This document shows, one piece after another, positions 44,143-54,489 of a stretch of 64,000 nucleotides of DNA (positions within the stretch are counted from its first letter, which is position 1; each line of letters opens with the position of its first letter). Below the pieces are notes generated by a model. It was not told where the DNA came from and searched no databases. It was given only the letters and a program-made list of their open reading frames with translations. The translations under genes were made by a program, and so were the position numbers. This DNA is from Tethya wilhelma (Eukaryota; Porifera; Demospongiae; Tethyida; Tethyidae): NCBI GenBank assembly GCA_964030475.1, contig CAXIPT010000001.1:9148086-9212085 (forward strand). The letters run 5' to 3'.

Positions 44143-44400
44143 GCCTGTGTATATCTGTGATGAAATGTGTGTACATGTGCATTAAAGTTGTTAGGATGTG
44201 ACATGTCAGTGATGTCATGCAGCTGTACTCAATTTACACCCAATTTTCACATACTTTTCCAGACTTACAACAGGTTATGTACTATGCAGAATGTGAAGAA
44301 CTTGTTGCTCTTTGTGTTCTACCTACACTTCTCCCAGATTCTTGCTCAAAGGTGGACTGTAAAAAATTATAGATGTCGCCAAGGTATGAATTGCTCTTTT

Positions 44401-44403
<3 letters not shown>

Positions 44404-44437
<34 letters not shown>

Positions 44438-44439
44438 AN

Positions 44440-44520
<81 letters not shown>

Positions 44521-44556
44521 TTTGTGTTTGTTTGTGAGTGTGTGTGTGTGTGTGTG
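44404..44556. repeat. (GT)n microsatellite, interrupted by an N
   Basis: About 150 bp of GT with a single N at 44,439 and a tttgtttgtgtttg interruption near 44,517. Frames through it are artefacts. Confidence 0.97.
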
Positions 44557-44779
44557 CATTTTATGTAGCTTGTATTCCTGTCTCTCTCAAACACACTTTC
44601 TCCTCTAAATTCTATCCCTCGAGGCCTTCACGTACATGAATGCCTCTGCGTTTGTGAATTCATGGGTATTAATTTTTGTTTTCTCCCTTGTGTACATGCA
44701 ATTTTGTACATACATTTATATACAGTGTACAGTTGTCTGTTTTAGTTCTTAAATTGTTTTTTATTGTTTTTTGTGCAGG

Positions 44780-47095
44780 GATCTAGTGATGTGAAACTTT
44801 CTATTCAAGGACATCAGCAGCTTGAACCATACATTCAGTGTATTACATACCCCTTTTTCCCAATGAGGTTTTTGATTGTTGCCTGCCTGACTGCTCTGAC
44901 CACTCACTATTTCTTGACTCATACTGTTCCCAACTTTTTAGTTGTTTTGTTGCGGCTTCTAATGAGTGTCTCCCCAATCATCAGGGGCATCTTCATTCAC
45001 CCCTTTCTGGTTGGAATGTTGCTGCTGCCTCTCTCAAGCAGTCTGCCTCTTTTTGGCACAAAGTTTGGACTGATTGTGGCTGTCCATCTGCAGGGGTTTT
45101 ATTCCAGATTAAAAAGCATAGCAAAAAGAGATACAAATATGAGGTCCGTCGTCTTCGTCGCCGTCAATGTCATTTAAAACGTAAGAAGCTTGCTAATGCT
45201 TTACTCAATTCTAACTCCTCTGAGTTTTGGCGTCAAGTCAAATTGATTTCTAAGCCTTCTGCAAGATCCTCCTCTCTTCCAGAATCTGTTGATGGTCACT
45301 CTGACCCCACAGAAATTTCAAATCTCTTTTCGTCTAATCTTAGTTCGTTACTTAACTCAGGTTCTAACTGTTCTTCTCGTGACAATCTGTTCTGTTGTCT
45401 TCAAGCCTCAGTCAGCTCCTCTAACTTGTCTTCCATCTACATCTCCCAGGATTGTGTCCGAGAAGCTATTTTGAAGCTGAAACTTAATAAGTGAGATGGC
45501 ACTACTTGCATGTCTAACCATTTCATCTATGCTATAGATGTTTTGTGTAAACCACTCTCTAAACTGTTTACTGCGATGCTACGTCATGGTCATGTTCCTG
45601 AGTCTATCAGAGATTGTATTTTAGTACCTGTCCCTAAACCAGGTAAAGATCCTTCTGCCTCTGACAGTTATCGTCCCATTGCACTTGCCCCCACTATGAG
45701 TAAAATCTTCGAATGGTGTTTACTTTTTGAATTCCAGGAATGTTTTTCCACATCACCACTACAGTTTGGTTTTAAACCTGCCTTTTCATCAGATCTTTGT
45801 ACTGGTCTTCTCAAGAACACTGTATATGAGTATGTGGCGAATGAAACTGATGTCTATGCTTGTTTTCTTGATGCCAGCAAAGCATTTGATCGTGTAGATC
45901 ATAATCTGTTATTCGAAAAGTTACTCCAAAGAAATTTGCCAACTCCTGTCTCTCGACTTTTACTCTCTTGGTATATATGCAACTCAGCAATTTCGAGTCA
46001 GATGGTGTAATTCTTTTTCAGTACCATTTTCCTCCTCCAATGGTGTTCGTCAGGGTGGTGTCATTTCACCTATTCTGTTCACTATATATATTGATGACCT
46101 TTTAAATGACCTGCAGAACAATGGTATTGGCTGTTTTTGGAACCACCACTTTGTTGGTGCCTTTGGCTATGCAGATGATATTGCTCTCATTGCTCCATCT
46201 GCATCTGCTCTAAGAAGTATGCTTGGTACGTGTACAACTTTTGCTCACTCTCACCACCTTATTTTAATCCTGATGACTCAACTCATTAAATCGGTAAACT
46301 CTAATCTGTCAACTCCCAACTTTGCATTCTGTGGCAAATCTCTTACTTTAAGTAAATCTGTTAAGCACCTGGGTCACATTCTTACTTGCAACTTGTCTGA
46401 TGATGAAGACATCTATGCCATCTCTAACGAAATGTGCCGCAAGGCTAACTATATTTTATATATGTTTTCCTGTTGTGATCCTATTGTTAAGACTAGATTA
46501 TTCCAGTCCTACTGTCTCTCTCTATATGGTGCCTGTCTCTGGAAGTCCTCTTCACCTGCTTTAAGAAATCTGGAAGTCTCTTTTAATAAAATTCTTTGCA
46601 AAATTTGGCAGTTACCTCGTCACAGTCACACTGGTATAGTTCACTCCGTTGCTAAATTACAAAGTGTATACAACACCGTTCTTGTAAGGTCTAGAGGTCT
46701 CCTGATGTCTGCTCTCAAGTCTAAGTCTTCTCTCATCTCTGGTTTGTTTCTTCATTCTTCTTCTCGTCTGTATAACTATCTTGGTTATAACATTCAGCTA
46801 GGTCAGAAGCATTGCAAGCATTACCGTATACCGCTTAATTTTCGTTGTACTTAACTTTCGCGGTTTTCGCGGATCGAACGTTATCCGCGAAAATTGTTCA
46901 ACGAAAAATTGCGTGCTCATATGCATGTGCACACGAATGATATCAATCCCTGAAACTTTTTCAACGAAAATTTGCAATAGCGCAATCCGCGAAAATTAAG
47001 TACCTCGAAAATTAAGCGGTATACGGTATTCACTGTGTGCAAGTTTTATCAGAGATGTTAGATGTAACCAGTCTGCTAATTGTCATTTAGACCAT
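44780..47095 (+). mobile_element. CR1/Jockey-like non-LTR retrotransposon, truncated, interrupted by a MITE
   Basis: The frame at 44,838 has VWTDCGCPSAGVLFQIKKHS and YKYEVRRLRRRQCHLKRKKL, the basic linker before the reverse transcriptase. An in-frame TGA at 45,492 is followed in the same frame by LVPVPKPGKDPSASDSYRPI (RT motif 1) and DVYACFLDASKAFDRVDHNL (catalytic Asp). A frameshift near 45,975 leads to SNGVRQGGVISPILFTIYID and YADDIALIAPS (catalytic YADD), then HLGHILTCNL and a C-terminal thumb/connection region. The 5' endonuclease half is absent. The protein frame is cut at 46,822 by the MITE and resumes at 47,029 (SLCASFIRDVRC). It is non-functional. Confidence 0.85.
46824..47026. mobile_element. 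MITE, CCGTATACCG family, inserted in the retrotransposon
   Basis: A 203-bp element with perfect 21-bp terminal repeats (CCGTATACCGCTTAATTTTC plus G) and a duplicated TA (46,822-46,823 and 47,027-47,028). Removing the element and one TA gives AAGCATTATTCACTG, restoring the reading frame as KHYSL. That proves the insertion boundary and the TA target. Related to the copies at 16,143 and 26,269. Confidence 0.95.
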
Positions 47096-47740
47096 GAAGT
47101 TTATTGTATATCTACATTATAACTATTAATTATCTACTTAATTTGTTGTATGTATATGTTGTCGTTCTTGCTCCTCTTGATGGAGTGTTCATTATTAATT
47201 ATTATTATGGATCCACTCCAGGTATTTTTTTGTTGTTGATAAGCAAGTTATCGACCAAGTACCACTAGAAGACATTGGCATTGATGGCAGCATTCTTTGT
47301 TTATAACATATGCTATATATCCAAAAGGTTGCAGTAACTTTTATTCATTCTTAGAAATTATTCCGCTTAAGTTTTCTACTGTAAAGGCTACACTAACTGT
47401 TAACTTCGTGTTGGCTAATGTTTATTAGAAACTTATATCCAATAGACAGGTGTATAGATAGATACGAGCATATTATTATTATATAAAAATTTAATATTAT
47501 GTTCTTTTTGTTTAGCCATGCATATAGCAGCTGTTTGATTGTACTTTTTATCTAATGTGTATTATTATGTGTTCCATAATTTTTAGTAGTGTATCTATAA
47601 CACACCTAATTTTGTGTGCAGAGCATACTAATGAAGTGTGTCTTTTACACTGTCATAAAGTGTGCATGACAAACCTTATCTAATGGTGTGCACATCACAC
47701 CAATAAAATTGTGTGTCCACAGATTTGCACTATTGTGCAC
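47096..47740. other. Retrotransposon 3' end and unassigned DNA
   Basis: An attattaattattattatgg simple tail near 47,190 may be the 3' end of the non-LTR element. Otherwise no gene. Confidence 0.4.
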
Positions 47741-47796
47741 ACCCCTGAGCCAAGTGTACCCACTAATCTTGTTGATGTTGCACTTCAAGAATGTAT

Positions 47797-49162
47797 AGCT
47801 GTGATTGTGGTTTGTTTGCAATTGGGATGGCATATGACTTGGGTGTAGGTGTTGATCCCATTTCCAGGAAGTATTTTTAAACTAAAATGAGAAGTCATCT
47901 TCATTTGTGCTTTAACAACAGAGAACTGAAATCTTTTCCAGGCACTAAAAGGATCGTTAGAAAGAGAGTTAATTTCAAAAAGAGCACTAAAGTCTACTAC
48001 AAATGTAGAATGCCCAAAGAAGGCCAATGGATGGTTTGTTGTGATGTATGTAGAATCTGGCACCATGAGGGATGTGTGCCTGTCCCTGCGGAGGTGCACA
48101 GTGACACCAAGAATGAAGTTCCTTGGCAGTGCCCTCAGTATCAGAAAGGTACTTTAGTTACAAACGACTAAGAAAATATTTTACGCATGATGATGTAACT
48201 GTCATATCTATAGGCTCAACTTCAGACTCACCTGAAGGCTCTGTTGAAATGAAGCCTGTCTCTTGTAGGAAGACTACCAAGAGGACCAGTCTGAGAGATG
48301 GTAAGTGAACTATTGTTTACTCTAAATACATAAGAGTGACTCTAAAATATGATTACTGTTCCTGTCTTTTGAAATTGATTTCTCCATCTATGTACGCACC
48401 TTATAGTACGCTTTAAACACTAATCATACTCATTTATAACGTAATAAAGGGATATAAAAAGTAGAGGCAGGTGACCTCATAGACATAAAAATGGTTTGCA
48501 AATGCAATTGTACCAAAATTAATTTGCTCAAAACAAACTTTGGTGAAGAAAGTTGTATGACTAAACTGCCACTGATTGTACAACACTTAAAGATTCACAG
48601 TCTGCTGATATATTATATGCATCTTTGGTCATGACCTTGCATATCTATGGCTTGAGGTGCTCCATTGTAGGTTCATATGCATGACATTGTGGTAATCAAG
48701 CACAAGCTACATTGTTGGTGTCAAATTAACTGCACCATGAGTAGAAGAGTTGTAATAGTTTTTGCAGTCTACCCTGAATTACTTCCATTTCTCCAAACTT
48801 GCTGCAGAATGATGGAAGATTGGCTTTTAGCTACAAGAGCAATAGAGGAGGCAATGGAACAATGGGCTAGAAATGTTATTGGATCAGAGATGAACAACAG
48901 ATCTGATTCTGACAATTTCAAGTCCTAATAATTAATGGGCTGTTTTGGACCACGTCCAGGTTGCTTTTTATCATAAGTACATATTGTTGTACAGCTAATG
49001 ATTCCTCTCTAAGTGATAGAGTCAGTACAACACCACAGTTTTTTTTATTGACAGTAATGATACAATTTTAATTGTTAATAATTAATTTGAATCTTACATA
49101 CAGAGGAGTCATCTGGTGCTTTGAATGATGAAACTGCACCGAAGCACAAAGGTATGTTTTAC
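47797..49162 (+). pseudogene. ULP1-type protease C-terminus fused to a PHD finger, with downstream exons
   Basis: From about 47,797 a frame reads CDCGLFAIGMAYDLGVGVDP and ISRKYF, then a TAA, then TKMRSHLHLCFNNRELKSFP in the same frame. DCGLFAI with the catalytic Cys is the end of ULP1/SENP-type cysteine proteases. It runs into a PHD-type finger (YYKCRMPKEGQWMVCCDVCR then IWHHEGCVPV, WQC; C4HC3 ligands present), which reads modified-histone tails in other proteins. The exon ends at about 48,150. Later plus-strand exons are likely: 48,213-48,301 (acidic/basic, donor gtaagt), 48,770-48,928 (MMEDWLLATRAIEEAMEQWA) and 49,105-49,151. The TAA and the missing start of the protease make it a fragment. 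The combination recalls transposon-borne ULP1 proteins. Confidence 0.55.
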
Positions 49163-49169
49163 TCTATTA

Positions 49170-49840
49170 CGTTAACACTCATACTATTTTCCGGATCCAT
49201 TGTGACACAATTATTAAATCTTTGACCACTATACGACCATATAAACTATAATAGACTATAAAAAATACTTAGAAGCCAGTTAAAGTTGGGCCAACACATA
49301 GTTGAATCATTGGACTATGTGATAAAAATTTTGGTTTTTGATTTACGTAGTCGTAGGGAGGGGCTAAAAACAGTAATAGAAGTTATTTTAATACATTTTC
49401 AATGGGAAAAGCAAAAAAGTTGTCATTATAAGGTGTGTTCACATAAAGCAATACCATTCAGGCCAGATTAGGTCTTCCATTTATAAACCAATATCAAGTT
49501 GTTCCTTTTGCTCTGCTGATTCAAGGAAAGATAAAATCAACATTTTGAAATACAGTCTATTGACGATATGAAAAAAATAGCTGATTATTATAACATATCT
49601 TTTGCAGTCAAAGGGTTAATTATTGAAATTTCAGCAGAAGATACATAAAGTGATGAGTCAAATTCTCCTCTGGTAATGAGATCACGAATCGAAAATTGAA
49701 TTTGTCTTGTTAACATATTCCTTGAAACAATTTCTCTATCATTTATCTTGATCTTGTTATAGAGCCTCGTAATTTTTTACACAGACATCTAGTTCAAACT
49801 TTCAATATTATGACATTGTACAACAACACTATTGCAAACT
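49170..49840. other. No recognised gene
   Basis: AT-rich DNA without motifs. Confidence 0.3.
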
Positions 49841-49859
49841 GTGAACAATTGCATTGTTA

Positions 49860-50155
49860 TTGTTTAGTTTTTTTTGTTATTTGTGTGGTTTGTATAGGTT
49901 TTTCTTTGTTCAGTTAAGGTTGTTAATTGGTGTTAACTAATGTTTTCATTCTGTTTGGTTTTCTTTATCTTTTGTGTTCTTGAATTGGGTTTTGTACTAG
50001 TTTTAGCCTTATTTTGTTTATTGTGTGTATTGTTTGTGTAGTAGTATATAAGTAGCTGTATAATTGTAAGTTGTCCTGGAATTAAGATCAAAAACTGAAC
50101 TCTCTCTGCTTCTCAACTCGGCGCTCCCTCACACAAACCAAGCTTATATATATAA
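49860..50155. repeat. Possible LTR of the decayed Ty3/gypsy element
   Basis: A T-rich segment with a TATA-like agtatataagtagc (50,040-50,055), followed by aattaagatcaaaaactg and a CTC-rich leader. It lies upstream, on the same strand, of the gypsy pol remnant. No second copy is visible in the window, so it remains tentative. Confidence 0.3.
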
Positions 50156-50196
50156 CACATAAGTGATGTCTGTCCTGTGGTGTGTGTGTGGCCAGC

Positions 50197-50346
50197 ATAT
50201 TTGTAGTACTGTATAGCTGGAAATGTTTGTATGGTGCAAATTTTTGTATTTTTTGTATGCCGTTCAAATATTTGTAGTACTGTATAGCTGGAAATGTTTG
50301 TAAGTCTTATGGTGCAAATTTTTGTATTTTTTGTATGCCGTTCAAA
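50197..50346. repeat. Tandem duplication, 71-bp unit
   Basis: atatttgtagtactgtatag through gtatgccgttcaa is repeated once; the second unit carries an 8-base insertion (agtcttat). Confidence 0.9.
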
Positions 50347-50814
50347 TGAATGAAAAATAAAGCTGCGAAAATTTAACTTCTGGAGTATGGAGGGCTGTAT
50401 GCTAAAATTTAATGGTTAAATCCATTGTAGGAGGTCCATCAAGACAGAGGTACCTTCTGCAAGAGTGACAATTGAAAGTTCTTAGCCATGAATACACACG
50501 TTAAGTAGTTTGCTAGAGTCAATCAACCACATCCAACTGCTCAACTCAGACCAACTCCTCAATACCATATCTCAAGTTTGCTCATCAACCACATCAACCC
50601 CCTCAACTCACTCTAGTAAGAGAGCTACAGAATGCACTCAGAGAAACCAAAGAGGATTGAAAAGAGATCCGAAAAACTGACAATTGTGCAACTTTGCTTG
50701 AATGGCTGAAAAAAAAGAGGGACTCACTTCAGTTATAGCATTATCTGCTAGAAATGAAGGTGGCGGGATATTGAGCACATTGTTCTACAGCAAGACTTAG
50801 ACTAACAGATAAAG

Positions 50815-51050
50815 ACCTCCAATCAGCAACTGATCCTGCATCAATGATGCTTTACATGAAGGACCGATACAATGTGCCTGATCAGCCTACCATGAAATGG
50901 CATCTCTTTGTGGTGCCATGACAAGACACTATCTCCTTAAGAAGAGGATTGCAAAGCTAAATACAAAGTGGAAGATTTTCCTACACCAGAGGGCACTGTT
51001 TGGGTGCAGCAATCTCTTAGAGAGTGATTAGAGCTTTGTTTAGAGCGGAT
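50815..51050 (+). pseudogene. Unnamed transposon-like fragment
   Basis: Across two frames it reads DRYNVPDQ, then AYHEMASLCGAMTRHYLLKK and RIAKLNTKWKIF. I recall this sequence type (RynvsdqAYHEMA-lc--mPR-y-LKkRI-eLN--W-I-PTP-GT-GVQQSL) from uncharacterised, highly repeated proteins of sponges and cnidarians. The downstream PTPxGTxGVQQSL counterpart is visible only in another frame (gagggcactgtttgggtgca). Frameshifted and short. Confidence 0.45.
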
Positions 51051-51089
51051 GGTAGTCATTAGAGAGGAGACATTCCATGAGCTTCAAGT

Positions 51090-52640
51090 AGGGGAGTCCA
51101 GCCCTGAGCTGCAACCATCAACAATTAAGCTCCAAACCTATACAGGAGAGTAAGTTAAAGTCGTCAGATCTACAATAGTGAGGGTCGACTACAAGGACCA
51201 ATCAGCAAGTCTACCACTACTAAAGGGAGAGGCCCAACCCTGATGGAACCTGACTGGCTATCGGTGTTGACATTGGATTGGCAGAACATTTTTCGGGTGA
51301 GAATGGCAAGTTTACTCAAAGAAGTACTCGATGAACACCAGGAAGTGTTCCGAGAAGAGCAAGGCACAGTCAAGGCCAAGATCTAGGTCGATCCTTAAGC
51401 CCAGCCAAAGTATTATAGAGCCAGGTCAGTTCCATTTGCCCTACAAAAGAAAGTAGAGGCCGAATTCGAGAGGTTGCAGGAGCAAGAGATAATACAGCTG
51501 GTACAATTTTCAGATTGGCTGGCCACAATTGTACTAGTCTTGAAGAGTGATGGTATACTTTCTGAGTGTGTGGGGACTACAAAGTCACGGTGAATCAGGT
51601 GGCCAAGGTAGACAAGTACCCCATTCCCATAATCGAGGAATTTTTTTATCACTCACTCTCTGGAGGAAAGACGTTCTCCAAGTTGGATTTGTCACATGCT
51701 TATAATGCAAGAAGAATTGAATGAGGAGTCTAAGAAATTTGTCACAATCAACACCCATAAACGGTTGTTTCAGTGCCCTTTGGTGTCTCCTTGGAGCCAG
51801 CAATATTTCAGAGTTTAATAGAAAACCTATTTCAAGGAATTCCAGGAGTCCGAGTTTATTGGGTTGAGCCTGAGCGAGCCCCACATAGTTGTTGTAACTG
51901 GTAAAATTTCTGCTGGCTTGCTTGCTTGCTTGTACATGGTGGACACTTTCTATATATTCAAATCATTCAAACGTGGTGTTGCAATATCAGCTAAAGCATG
52001 ACAAAAACACCTTGCACAGCAAAGAGAACTGTACAGAGACCATAGCTAGAGAAATGTCTGATGACAAAGAAAGGAGACTTTCAAGGTGTAGGCAAAGAGA
52101 TTCAGCTCGTTGAAAACAGCGACCCCTGAGGGAAACAACTCCTGAGAGAGATGATAGAGTCGTCTTGCCCAGGAAAGAATCAGAGTCGATGCGTAAACCT
52201 AATTTAGCGCTCGACAATCCAGCTAGCACATTGCACGCGCACTCTGCTTGCATGTAGTCTCCTTGCATGCATGATGTAGCCATAAGATTAGATCGTCACG
52301 AAAGAAAGCAAAACACTGATATGTCAAAATCAAAAATATTGGATCGTCAAATTAGAAAACTATTTCCAAGGTTTCATCCAGAAAATTACACACCTACTTG
52401 CAAGCTCTATGCGTGTGCTCAGGCTCGCCCCATTGATGCCTTGCATCTGTCTAGCATTAACGATATCTTCGTCACGGGTCGGACAGACCAGGAACACTTG
52501 GACAACCTGAAGAGGCTCTTCACAGGCTGAGAGGCTCTTCGCAGGCTGAGAGAGGAAAGTATGTGACTCAAAAGAGAGAAGTGTGCCTTTATTCTTCCAT
52601 CTGTAGACTACCTGGGCCATGTCATCAGCGTGTGTATAAT
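51090..52640 (+). pseudogene. Ty3/gypsy pol remnant (protease end and reverse transcriptase), split by an insertion
   Basis: Successive frames give IKLQTYTGE, VRVDYKDQSASLPLLKGRGP, LTLDWQNIF, RARSVPFALQKKVEAEFERL-type sequence (about 51,420), LSGGKTFSKLDLSHAYNA (about 51,657-51,705) and then the fingers/palm up to PGVRVYW (51,863). After a foreign segment (51,866-52,458) it resumes as NDIFVTGRTDQEHLDNLKRL and, past a stop, CAFILPSVDYLGHVIS (to 52,630). These are the consecutive blocks of a Ty3/gypsy reverse transcriptase. The YLDD catalytic box is exactly where the insertion sits. There are many stops and frameshifts, and no RNase H or integrase follows. Confidence 0.75.
51866..52458. mobile_element. 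Insertion in the gypsy reverse transcriptase (GAGCGAGCCCC family)
   Basis: About 590 bp between the two halves of the gypsy RT. It opens with gagcctgagcgagccccaca and closes with ctcaggctcgccccattgat, giving imperfect inverted ends with a GCTCAGGCTC core. Inside is a plus-strand frame with charged MSDDKERRLSRCRQRDSAR, and another with LDRQIRKLFPRFHPENYTPT; neither is a transposase. A flanking att on both sides may be the target duplication. The same opening word occurs at 21,275. Confidence 0.6.
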
Positions 52641-52739
52641 TTAATATAATTTGTACAATGAAGAAAGGATGTGGAATAACTAGACAGTGGCAAAGAGACA
52701 AATATAGAGGATTTAAATGAAGTTTAGTATGTTTTTTTT

Positions 52740-53170
52740 GTATGTTTTTTATAGTTTAATAAGTTAGTTTGTTAATGCATTTATGACTGCTGCTGTTCTA
52801 TTATTGTTTCCTTGTACACCATTTTAATTCTATTTAATTATCTCCTTATCTATTTACTTTTCCCGTAAAATGGGTGGCAGCCACTTTGGTACACATCGCA
52901 TTCCTGCTGTCACCACAGTTTCCAAGTGGGAAAGACATGTCAGCTCCTTCTAAATATGCAGAAGTACTTCCTCTGGAAACTAAGTGAAGGTATGTCGATA
53001 AGCTTTAGTTAATTAGGGGTATTGACCCGTTACGTACCTGAAAGAGTGAATATTCTACTCGGTTCTGCCCCCTTCCTCCTGTTGATTTTTAATTGTAACC
53101 TGGTCTCTTACTTGGCATTGTAAACCAGTTATATCACAAAAAAGAAATTTAATGCACACAAATCACTAGA
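52740..53170. other. No recognised gene
   Basis: Possible earlier exons of the YqaJ gene that follows, but no motif is clear. Confidence 0.3.
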
Positions 53171-53189
53171 AGCTTACAACTAATTTGCA

Positions 53190-54482
53190 AATGGATGGGT
53201 GAAAGTAGTTCAATCATGGAAGCTCCCAAATCATGAAGACAAGTATGTACTTATAGGAAGGGTGAGTCAGGCATGGTGGTCAGCCTGTGGTCTTTATAGT
53301 ATCTATGATACTAGTATGGACTATAGTGTAAGATCAGTGTCAAGATTATTATTAACCATTATGATAAAAGTTTATAGGTTTGTCACTCTCAACGTTGTAG
53401 AGAAACCTCTCTTACTTGTTGGCTGATTTGTCAAGCTAATGGAGAGGTGTATTGTGCTCACTGCAACTGTATGGCAGGACTAGGAGAAGCTTACACCTAC
53501 ATAGAAGCAGTGTTGTTCTATTCGGAGGCTTCCACTAGGATGAATGGTACATCTATACATGTACTCAGATTAGGTGTGAGTGGAAAGTTTCATTGTTTCA
53601 GGACATTCCATATTTTCCTGTTAAAAAGATCGATTTTGCTCATTCAAGGCAAAAACTCGATTGTAAATCAAACATTTCCTTAATTGTTGAGTCTTGATTC
53701 AGCACAATATCAGCCTATTCAATTACATGCACGTGGATAGTTTAATTAAACGGCTTAGTGAATGTGGAACAAAAGCAGCTGTTCTTTCTCTTTGCTCTGA
53801 ATATTCCAACAAGTACATCCCAAAGTCTCAATTTTTTTTAGTTTTCCTCAGCCTTTGCAGTCTCTGCATAGATAAATGCATGCCAATCTTGCTTACCATG
53901 ATCTTCTTGAAGTTTGCATGTGAATCCATCCAACATCACTGGACGAATCACAGCTTCTCAAAAGAAATCAGTGTGTAGAACAAAATTAATATAACAATGC
54001 CATTGCATAGCTTGATCAAGTCCATCTGTTATCCAGAAGCATTCAAATTTTCATCCAGTTTCTACAAAGTGGGGTTGTAAAAACATGAAGTCTTCTAACA
54101 AGATCATTACAAACTCATGCAAGTGAAGATCACAGCAACTTACACATTAGTGAAAGTGGTCTCATTATCAATCCCAAATGGCCACATTTGGGTGCCTCAC
54201 CAGATGGCATTATTTACTGTGGTTGTTATGGAAAGGGAGTGTCGGAAATTAAGTGTCTATACAGCATACTATTTTCAGGCGCAAACTCAGATATTTTTTT
54301 GCGGTGTGAAGTACTGTGACTTGCGTGTGCACATTTCCATCTACAGCAAGCAGAAACCATAGTATGCAGACTGAAAAAAATTTTCCCAGATTTTAAGTTA
54401 TGCATCAACTCTTCTACAGAATTTTTCCAAGCATGTATTTTGCCCGAACTCTTGGGAAAATGGTATATACTAGACCACTAAC
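53190..54482 (+). pseudogene. SWIM-YqaJ nuclease transposon-like protein, decayed
   Basis: Order: NGWVKVVQSWKLPNHEDKYV (53,190-53,255), an intron (donor gtgagt, acceptor tttatag), VCHSQRCRETSLTCW and NGEVYCAHCNCMAGLGE (53,430-53,500; SWIM zinc finger), LSECGTKAAVLSLCSEYSNK (53,745-53,810), GRITASQKK (53,943), LIKSICYPEAFKF (54,014), PKWPHLGASPDGIIYCGCYG and GVSEIKC (54,170-54,256), YYFQAQTQIFFCGVKYCDLR, and FFQACILPELLGKWY (to 54,482). PHLGASPDG and E-I-K are the metal-binding catalytic motifs of the YqaJ exonuclease fold. The blocks lie in several frames with stops, so it is dead. The second half of the SWIM finger (normally CxH) is lost (AYTYI). Confidence 0.75.
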
Positions 54483-54489
54483 TCATACA

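Noticed and set aside
44323..44608. Cys-Val and His-Thr repeat proteins on either strand
   Set aside because: Pure translation of the (GT)n microsatellite.
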